Under the pieces are notes generated by a model that was not told where the DNA came from, made no database searches, and saw nothing but the letters and a program-made list of their open reading frames with translations. Of a stretch of DNA of 11,098 nucleotides, positions 6,836 to 11,098 are shown one piece after another. The DNA comes from an uncultured Desulfobacterales bacterium. Lineage in GTDB: Bacteria; Desulfobacterota; Desulfobacteria; Desulfobacterales; JAFDCJ01. The position numbers and the translations under genes are program-made. Positions within the stretch are counted from its first letter, which is position 1. Every line of letters starts with the position of its first letter. The stretch covers positions 1 to 11,098 of the forward strand of contig CALZJV010000162.1 in the NCBI GenBank assembly GCA_945787595.1, written 5' to 3'.

Positions 6836-8923
6836 TTAGGCGGTCTCAGCTGCTGCAGCCGCTGTAACCGGCTTCGGAGTCCGTGGCCGCTGCATTAAGT
6901 AGAGCGCCCCGAAAAGGCCCAGGCCGATCAGATAGGTCCAGTAGCGCTGCCCATGGGGCAGGCCGACCCATCTCGCGATGAGATCCGGTCGCATTAAGTT
7001 TAATGTGACAAATAAAAACAGGGGTATCTCATAGAATTTATTTTTGGCGACAAACCAGCCCTGGGTGGCGGAAGCAAAGGCAAAATTACCGACGCAGGCC
7101 ATGGCGAAGATTAACAGCGCCTGAATCCAGCTGTTGATGTTATGCAAAATCAAATCACTGTTAAAAATGAACATGAAGGGTAGGATGGCCGTTCGGATAT
7201 CGTACATGAATCCCTGTAAACCGGTGGGGATGGGCGGCGATTTGGCAATCGCCGCCGCCGCATAGGCCGCCAGTCCGACCGGAGGCGTATCATCGGCCAG
7301 GATTCCGAAATAGAAACAGAATAGGTGAGCGGACATCAGCGGTACGATAAAATCCATGTAGCCGCCGACCTCAACGATCACCGGGGCCGTCAGAGAAGCC
7401 ATGACGATATAGGTGGCCGTCGTAGGCAGCCCCATGCCGATGATTAAACTGGCGAATGCAGTGATTACCAACAGCAAGAAGATATTGCCGCCGGAAAGCA
7501 CATCGATGACCTCGGTGATCAGCCCGCCGAGACCCATGGCAACTACGCCCACAATGATGCCGGCGGCTGCTGTGGCCAGGGCAACCGAACACATGTTCCG
7601 CGCTCCGGTTGCCAGGGACGAAAAGATTTGGACGACACTGTATTTAAACGCCGGGCCGATGGGTTCTTTATTTAAATAGGCCTTGACCGGATGTTGGAAC
7701 AACATGAGGATAGCCATCACCCAGATGGCATTAAATGCTGCCAGCTCGGGCGAGTGGCGGACGACGATCAGTTCATAGAGCAGCATGGTAATGGGTATCA
7801 AAAAATGAATGCCGCTTAGCAATGTTTTAAAAAAATGTGGCAGTTCGCTGCGGCTCAGGCCTCTGAGACCCAGCTTGGAAGCCTCGATATGGGTGATGTA
7901 AAAAAGCGCTGCATAGGAGGCAAAGGCAGGTACGGCGGCGGCCTTGATCACCTCTACATAGGGAACGTTGACATATTCGGCAATGATGAAGGCCGCGGCC
8001 CCCATGATGGGAGGTGCCAGTTGGCCGTCCGTGCTGGCGGCGACCTCGACGGCGGCCGCTTTTGTGGCGGGATAACCGACCTTTTTCATCAAAGGAATGG
8101 TGAAGGTTCCGGTGGTAACAATATTGGCGATACTCGATCCCGATACCAGACCGGTGAATCCGCTGCCCATTACCGCGGCCTTAGCCGGACCGCCCTTAAA
8201 CCCACCCAGGATACTTAAAGCCAGCTGGATAAAGTAGTGGCCGGCCCCCGCCTTTTCCAACATGGACCCGAAGAGCACAAAAAGAAATACTATGGTGGCG
8301 GAAACGTCTAGCGGGATCCCATAGATACCCTCTGTGGACATGGTAATCTGGCCGAAAAAACGACTGAGCGAAACGCCCTTAAAGGCAATGACATCCGGCA
8401 TGTAGGGACCGAAGAAGGCATACAGGCAAAAACATGTGGCAATTACCGACAGGGCCGGACCGATAACACGCCGGGCGGCTTCCAACAACATGAGCAGCAG
8501 GATCAATCCGATAACAAGATCCCGCGTGATGGGTGAACCATAGCGTTGATTGATCCCGGCATAGTCCACGGCAATGTAAACGGCGGCAAAGCAGGCCACA
8601 ATTGCAATCACAAAATCCCACCAAGGGATTCGATTTTTAATGGAAAGGAATTTAAGACCCAGACGGGTTGTTTTGAAAGCGGGGTAATTTAAGTAGACGA
8701 TCAACAGGGCAAATCCCAAATGGATGGCTCGGATAAATACCGTATCCAGGATCCACCAGCTGGCAATGGAGAGTTGGAAGAAACTCCAGATGACCCCGAT
8801 GGTGGGAATCACCCATTTTGTGACATTCTGGGGTCTTCTGGCAATCCCCTCCTCCTCTTCAGCCATCTTCCGGGCAATTTCGAGCCCTTCATCCTTTTCC
8901 TGATTCGTATGGTTATTGGTCAT
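6836..8923 (-). CDS. TRAP transporter fused permease (4TM/12TM, DctQM-type)
   Basis: A TRAP permease moves a solute bound by its periplasmic partner into the cell using an ion gradient. This product (695 residues from the ATG at 8923) is the fused type typical of TAXI systems. After a charged cytoplasmic start, the Q-like membrane helices occupy about residues 40-175, then the M-like transport domain with GGPAKAAVMGSGFTGLVSGS, the hallmark EVAASTDGQLAPPIMGAAAF (297-315), IIGMGLPTTATYIVMAS (498-513) and ADDTPPVGLAAYAAAAIA (546-563); extra C-terminal helices reach about residue 680 (numbers counted from the upstream GTG). GTG at 8932 is an alternative start with AGGA six bases before it; ATG at 8923 has AGGTGG five bases before it and is preferred. 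It lies 675 bases downstream of its likely binding protein and 70 bases upstream of uspA. The substrate cannot be read from sequence. Confidence 0.95.
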   Translation of the reverse strand: MTNNHTNQEKDEGLEIARKMAEEEEGIARRPQNVTKWVIPTIGVIWSFFQLSIASWWILDTVFIRAIHLGFALLIVYLNYPAFKTTRLGLKFLSIKNRIPWWDFVIAIVACFAAVYIAVDYAGINQRYGSPITRDLVIGLILLLMLLEAARRVIGPALSVIATCFCLYAFFGPYMPDVIAFKGVSLSRFFGQITMSTEGIYGIPLDVSATIVFLFVLFGSMLEKAGAGHYFIQLALSILGGFKGGPAKAAVMGSGFTGLVSGSSIANIVTTGTFTIPLMKKVGYPATKAAAVEVAASTDGQLAPPIMGAAAFIIAEYVNVPYVEVIKAAAVPAFASYAALFYITHIEASKLGLRGLSRSELPHFFKTLLSGIHFLIPITMLLYELIVVRHSPELAAFNAIWVMAILMLFQHPVKAYLNKEPIGPAFKYSVVQIFSSLATGARNMCSVALATAAAGIIVGVVAMGLGGLITEVIDVLSGGNIFLLLVITAFASLIIGMGLPTTATYIVMASLTAPVIVEVGGYMDFIVPLMSAHLFCFYFGILADDTPPVGLAAYAAAAIAKSPPIPTGLQGFMYDIRTAILPFMFIFNSDLILHNINSWIQALLIFAMACVGNFAFASATQGWFVAKNKFYEIPLFLFVTLNLMRPDLIARWVGLPHGQRYWTYLIGLGLFGALYLMQRPRTPKPVTAAAAAETA

Positions 8924-9058
8924 TTGGCCCACCTATCATCCTGTTGGGATCCGAAAATGCAATCTATAAACGTAAATCAATCCAAACCCGGATAAACCGG
9001 AATTCCCCGGCTCGGACCCGGATTTTAAGGAATCGAATAAGTTCGCTTCGATCATGAT

Positions 9059-9094
9059 TGGAATAATGGAAAGCTGGAATCTTGGAATGATGGG
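9059..9094 (-). repeat. TGGAAT array, inverted relative to 9260-9283
   Basis: The plus strand reads TGGAAT-AATGGAA-AGCTGGAAT-CTTGGAAT-GATGGG. The reverse complement of 9066-9089 matches 9260-9283 at 19 of 24 positions, so the two arrays form an inverted pair about 170 bases apart. Confidence 0.5.
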
Positions 9095-9198
9095 TTTTAA
9101 TAAATCAGGATTCAATACATATATGATTTCATTAAAATTCTTGCTTTGATGATTTATTTAGCGGAAAAAACCAGAAAACAGATGCTTGCCGAGCATCA

Positions 9199-9358
9199 TT
9201 AGAATAGTAGATTCAACGTTTCTTTTAGGGTAGTTTGTCTTTCCGCTTTTCATAGCCGATATTCCAACATTCCACTATTCCATCATCCATGCGGCTCATC
9301 AAGAGAATGGCCGCAAAAAATATGGTGATAAAATCAAATTAAAGAAATTCCGATACAT
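9199..9358 (+). repeat. Composite intergenic repeat, copy 2 (upstream of the permease)
   Basis: The blocks in order are TTAGAATAG (9199-9207), TTTCCGCTTTTCATAGCC (9240-9257), ATTCCAACATTCCACTATTC (9261-9280), a hairpin TGCGGC (9290-9295) with GCCGCA (9310-9315) and AGAAATTCCGATACAT (9343-9358). It is collinear with 6132-6246, but the hairpin in the middle is unrelated in sequence to that of copy 1 and the internal spacing is larger. Confidence 0.65.
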
Positions 9359-9425
9359 CAATCACGCCTTCCCCTGCTGGCAATTGAACCATCATCTTGC
9401 GGGGACTGGATCAATGCGGATGGAT

Positions 9426-9450
9426 AGGCGGCGGCCTTAGGCCGCCGCCT
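9426..9450. terminator. Perfect 11-bp GC-rich hairpin between TAXI and permease genes
   Basis: AGGCGGCGGCC (9426-9436), loop TTA, and GGCCGCCGCCT (9440-9450) are perfect inverted copies. On the minus strand, in which the transporter is read, it lies about 150 bases after the TAXI stop and is not followed by a T-run, so it may be a partial terminator or an mRNA-stabilising stem-loop rather than a full intrinsic terminator. Such structures between binding-protein and permease genes often let the binding protein be made in excess. Confidence 0.65.
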
Positions 9451-9491
9451 GTGTGTCTATTTCTAACTTTTAAACCCTGGTCCTCCCGCCC

Positions 9492-9576
9492 TCCGAGCTG
9501 TAGGCTCTACGAGCCGGAAGCCGGGGCGCAGTCGAGCCGGAAGCCGGGCTGTAGCCCTATGGGCTGGAAGCCGGGC
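9492..9576. repeat. Three tandem GCCGGAAGCCGGG hairpin units
   Basis: The conserved part GAGCCGGAAGCCGGG recurs at 9511, 9534 and (as GGGCTGGAAGCCGGG) 9561. Unit 1 has the hairpin GGCTC-TAC-GAGCC and unit 3 has AGCCC-TAT-GGGCT: the stem is kept while paired bases change on both sides. Unit 2 has a weaker version. The array starts 23 bases beyond the TAXI stop codon. A fourth, solitary copy is at 6189-6219. Confidence 0.7.
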
Positions 9577-9598
9577 CAGGATTCTTTAATTAGCGGTA

Positions 9599-10588
9599 TT
9601 ACTTCAATCCAACTTCTTTATAATATTTCATGGCACCCGGATGAATGGGGGCGCTCATGCCCTCTAGCATGTTCTCCTTCGTCAGGCCGGCATATGCCGG
9701 ATGCAGCTTTATAAATGATTCAAAATTATCGAACACCTCTTTGGTAATCGCATATACGACATCATCCGGCACCTTGGCGGAGGTCACAAATGTCGCTTTT
9801 ACACCAAACGTGGGGACGTTTGCATCATTCACCGCACCGGGATAGAGCTCCTTGACCCGGGTAACAGCTTTGGCATAGTAGGGATATTTTTCGAGCAGAC
9901 TTTCTATATTTGTAATGGGCACGAATTTCACCTTGCGTACGCCTGAGGTGGCTTCCTTGTAATAACCACTGGGATGTCCAACCGTATAAAAGGCGGCATC
10001 GATCCTGCCGTCCTGGATCAGTCCGGGGGCTTCTGCTGCCTTTAAGCTTTCGGCATTAAAATCCTTTTCGAAATCCAGGCCGTTGGCAGTTAGCGCATCG
10101 ATGGCATTTTTTCGGTAACCGGAACCTATGTTTCCGATGTTGACGCGTTTGCCCTTTAGATCCTGCAGGCTGTTGATATTGGCATCCACGGCTGCAATCA
10201 GATCAACTGTTTCTGGATGGATTGAGAAGACCGCACGCAGATCCTTCTGGGGGCCTTTGTCTTTCCAGTTGGCGATACCCTCGACTGCCTGGTACTGCCT
10301 GTCGGACTGGGCCACGCCAAAATCAAGATCGCCCGTCATAACGGCATTGATGTTGAACACGGATCCGCCGGTGGACTCCACCGTGGCCCGGATCCCATAT
10401 TCCTTGCGATTTTTGTTGACCATTTTGGCAATCGCGCCGCCGGTGGGGTAGTAAACGCCGGTAATGCCGCCGGTTCCGATGGTCACAAATGTGGTTTTGG
10501 CATCAGCCGTTTTTTCAAACGGCCCGAATCCCGCCAGAAGGGAAAGTCCAAAAATAAGTGCTACGGCAATAACGAATGTCCTTTTCAT
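9599..10588 (-). CDS. TAXI-family TRAP transporter solute-binding protein
   Basis: A periplasmic binding protein that delivers its ligand to the fused TRAP permease encoded downstream. The 329-residue product has a signal peptide (FVIAVALIFGLSLLAGF core, likely cut near ADA at about 28-30) and the TAXI family start FVTIGTGGITGVYYPTGGAIAKM (34-56), followed by VESTGGSVFNINAVMTGDLDFGVAQSD, DLKGKRVNIGNIGSGYRKNA, the DAAFYTVGHPSGYY segment and a C-terminal ENMLEGMSAPIHPGAMKYYKEVGL. The length is typical. TAXI proteins have been reported to bind glutamate or 2-oxoglutarate, but the ligand here is unknown. ATG at 10588 has AGGAGGT five bases upstream. It is the first gene of the transporter unit; a candidate promoter and palindrome lie about 140 bases upstream. 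Confidence 0.95.
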   Translation of the reverse strand: MKRTFVIAVALIFGLSLLAGFGPFEKTADAKTTFVTIGTGGITGVYYPTGGAIAKMVNKNRKEYGIRATVESTGGSVFNINAVMTGDLDFGVAQSDRQYQAVEGIANWKDKGPQKDLRAVFSIHPETVDLIAAVDANINSLQDLKGKRVNIGNIGSGYRKNAIDALTANGLDFEKDFNAESLKAAEAPGLIQDGRIDAAFYTVGHPSGYYKEATSGVRKVKFVPITNIESLLEKYPYYAKAVTRVKELYPGAVNDANVPTFGVKATFVTSAKVPDDVVYAITKEVFDNFESFIKLHPAYAGLTKENMLEGMSAPIHPGAMKYYKEVGLK

Positions 10589-10593
10589 ATGAA

Positions 10594-10600
10594 ACCTCCT
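10594..10600 (-). promoter_or_regulatory. Strong ribosome-binding site of the TAXI gene
   Basis: The minus strand reads AGGAGGT five bases before the ATG at 10588, a near-perfect Shine-Dalgarno that fits high-level production of a binding protein. Confidence 0.8.
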
Positions 10601-10716
10601 TTGGTTGATATGATTCGCGTTTAAAGGTTAACGTTGCTGATTTTTCAAACAGACCACCACTATCTAGTTTTCTCACCCCTTTCAGTGAAATTAATAAATT
10701 AACTAAGCATTAAAGT

Positions 10717-10731
10717 ATGAATTGAATTCAT
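10717..10731. promoter_or_regulatory. Perfect palindrome ATGAATT-G-AATTCAT, candidate operator
   Basis: Seven-base arms are exact inverted copies around one central G. It starts one base downstream of the TATAAT at 10737-10732 on the minus strand, so its centre falls on the expected transcription start. A repressor bound there would block transcription. No regulator gene is in the window to match it, so the role is inferred from position and symmetry. Confidence 0.45.
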
Positions 10732-10740
10732 ATTATATCA
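10732..10740 (-). promoter_or_regulatory. Candidate extended -10 promoter of the TAXI operon
   Basis: The minus strand reads TGATATAAT, a perfect TATAAT preceded by the TGN extension. The -35 region at a 16-17 base distance (TGTTTG/GTGTTT) is poor, as is common for extended -10 promoters. Transcription would start near 10725, giving a leader of about 137 bases. Confidence 0.5.
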
Positions 10741-10802
10741 ACCTTTACCAGATCAAACACCGAAAAGCAACAGATAAATGCTTCAGATTGGGATTTGGTT
10801 TG

Positions 10803-10880
10803 GATCGTTGGGAAGGCCTTCGGCCGTTGGAGGTTTGAGGCAATGGATTTCTTGGCCTCAGCCTCTATTCTCAAACGATC
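10803..10880. repeat. Cloverleaf-like fold-back element
   Basis: Outer arms GATCGTT (10803-10809) and AACGATC (10874-10880) are exact inverted copies. They enclose two hairpins: GGCC-TTC-GGCC (10815-10825) and TGAGGC (10836-10841) with GCCTCA (10855-10860). It lies about 220 bases upstream of the TAXI start. It lacks tRNA invariant features and is not called as a tRNA. Confidence 0.5.
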
Positions 10881-10922
10881 ATCGTCCTACCGCTTTATAA
10901 GCTTTCAGTTTTTCTGTCTCTC

Positions 10923-10993
10923 ACCTTCCCAGCTTCCCCACTTCCCAACTTCTGCTTCTCTATGCCCCGTGCCCCATGCCCTTCGCCCCATGC
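10923..10993. repeat. Degenerate CTTCCC and TGCCCC pyrimidine arrays
   Basis: Bases 10923-10952 hold units of 8-9 bases (ACCTTCCC, AGCTTCCCC, ACTTCCCA, ACTTC); bases 10963-10993 hold TGCCCC, GTGCCCC, ATGCCC, TTCGCCCC, ATGC. Two different unit types sit side by side with strong strand asymmetry (plus strand pyrimidine-rich). Confidence 0.65.
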
Positions 10994-11043
10994 TTTCAGC
11001 AAGCGCTTCATAAGATGTCGCTTCGGCCTCCCGCCCCCGCTTG

Positions 11044-11088
11044 CGGCAACCAGCGGCATAAATGGCACATTTATTTCGCAGGTTGTCG
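11044..11088. repeat. Large near-perfect hairpin at the right edge
   Basis: Twenty positions on each side (11044-11063 against 11069-11088) pair with 16 Watson-Crick pairs, two G-T pairs and two mismatches around the loop GGCAC. The inner arm is ATAAAT/ATTTAT and the outer arm CGGCAACC/GGTTGTCG. It resembles a REP-type or other dispersed palindromic element. Confidence 0.6.
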
Positions 11089-11098
11089 ACTGCGGCAC

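Larger units (their letters stand above)
8924..9598. other. Gene-free spacer between TAXI binding-protein and permease genes
   Basis: I see no credible gene in these 675 bases. They hold, from the permease side, a CCGGAT-rich patch (8985-9025), an ATTCC-type array on the minus strand (9059-9094), AT-rich sequence, composite repeat copy 2 (9199-9358), a perfect GC hairpin (9426-9450) and a tandem hairpin array (9492-9576). A weak -10-like TATAGAT lies on the minus strand near 8961-8973 but lacks a convincing -35, so a separate permease promoter is unproven. Confidence 0.6.
10905..11098 (-). other. Unassigned open frames running in from the right edge
   Basis: On the minus strand two frames are open from the right edge: one ends at 10905 (about 63 residues, with NLRNKCAIYAAGCRKRG and SYEALAESMG), the other at 10895 (67 residues from an edge GTG, with PKRHLMKRLLKAWG). 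Both read on through the TGCCCC and CTTCCC arrays and give low-complexity tails. I recognise neither. Overlap with repeats and a large hairpin suggests that one or both are not genes; a true C-terminus of a gene starting beyond the window cannot be excluded. Confidence 0.2.

Noticed and set aside
7835..8218. Plus-strand open frame of 127 residues inside the permease gene
   Set aside because: It is antisense to strongly conserved TRAP motifs and is Gly-rich, as expected for a shadow frame.
8985..9025. Repeated ACCCGGAT/CCGG patch before the permease as an operator
   Set aside because: The repeats are short and direct, with self-complementary CCGG creating apparent symmetry; nothing places it at a promoter.
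9367..9405. CCCCTGC ... GCGGGG as a terminator stem
   Set aside because: It needs a bulged base, has a long loop and no T-run; the perfect hairpin at 9426-9450 is a far better candidate.
9397..9714. Plus-strand open frame of 105 residues over the hairpin array and the TAXI 3' end
   Set aside because: It is made of repeat and hairpin sequence plus antisense of TAXI codons, with no family resemblance or ribosome-binding site.
10803..11088. Possible integron attC sites, because of the large fold-backs
   Set aside because: The arms lack the RYYYAAC and GTTRRRY end sequences, and no cassette genes or integrase are present.

Overview
The window looks like chromosome of a Desulfobacterota (deltaproteobacterial) bacterium, most likely a Desulfobacterales-type sulfate reducer or relative. 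The clues are a type II secretion (T2SS) cluster in the order gspN-gspC-gspD-gspE with the Geobacter/Leptospira-type GspN, a TAXI-type TRAP transporter with a fused permease, and gaps full of short degenerate repeats. This placement is inference from gene families and sequence style; no marker gene is present.

Left half (1-5265, plus strand): the tail of gspN, then gspC (inner-membrane connector with PDZ domain), gspD (outer-membrane secretin) and gspE (cytoplasmic ATPase with Zn-binding C-terminal domain). Together they cover the energy source, the bridge and the exit pore of a T2SS. The pilin and platform genes (gspF-M) are not here and presumably lie to the left. gspE carries an apparent in-frame insertion of about 24 residues whose DNA contains a 10-bp-arm palindrome.

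Right half (5554-10588, minus strand): read in transcription order, a TAXI solute-binding protein, a long 675-base spacer, a fused TRAP permease, a UspA protein with the full ATP-binding motif, and a small secreted DUF1566 (Lcl_C-like) protein. The first three form a secondary uptake system: periplasmic capture, ion-driven import and probably nucleotide-linked control. The DUF1566 gene is convergent with gspE and probably separate.

Non-coding DNA is the most unusual part. A composite repeat (TTAGAATAG ... ATTCCA array ... hairpin ... AGAAATTCCGATACAT) occurs twice in the same orientation, on either side of the permease-uspA pair. A short hairpin motif occurs three times in tandem just 3' of the TAXI gene and once more inside the left copy of the composite repeat. 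Other gaps hold a 9-bp tandem repeat, ATTCC-type and CTTCCC/TGCCCC arrays, a perfect 11-bp GC hairpin between binding-protein and permease genes, a candidate promoter with a perfect palindrome at the expected transcription start of the TAXI gene, and two large fold-back structures at the right edge. No tRNA, rRNA, CRISPR or transposase gene was seen.
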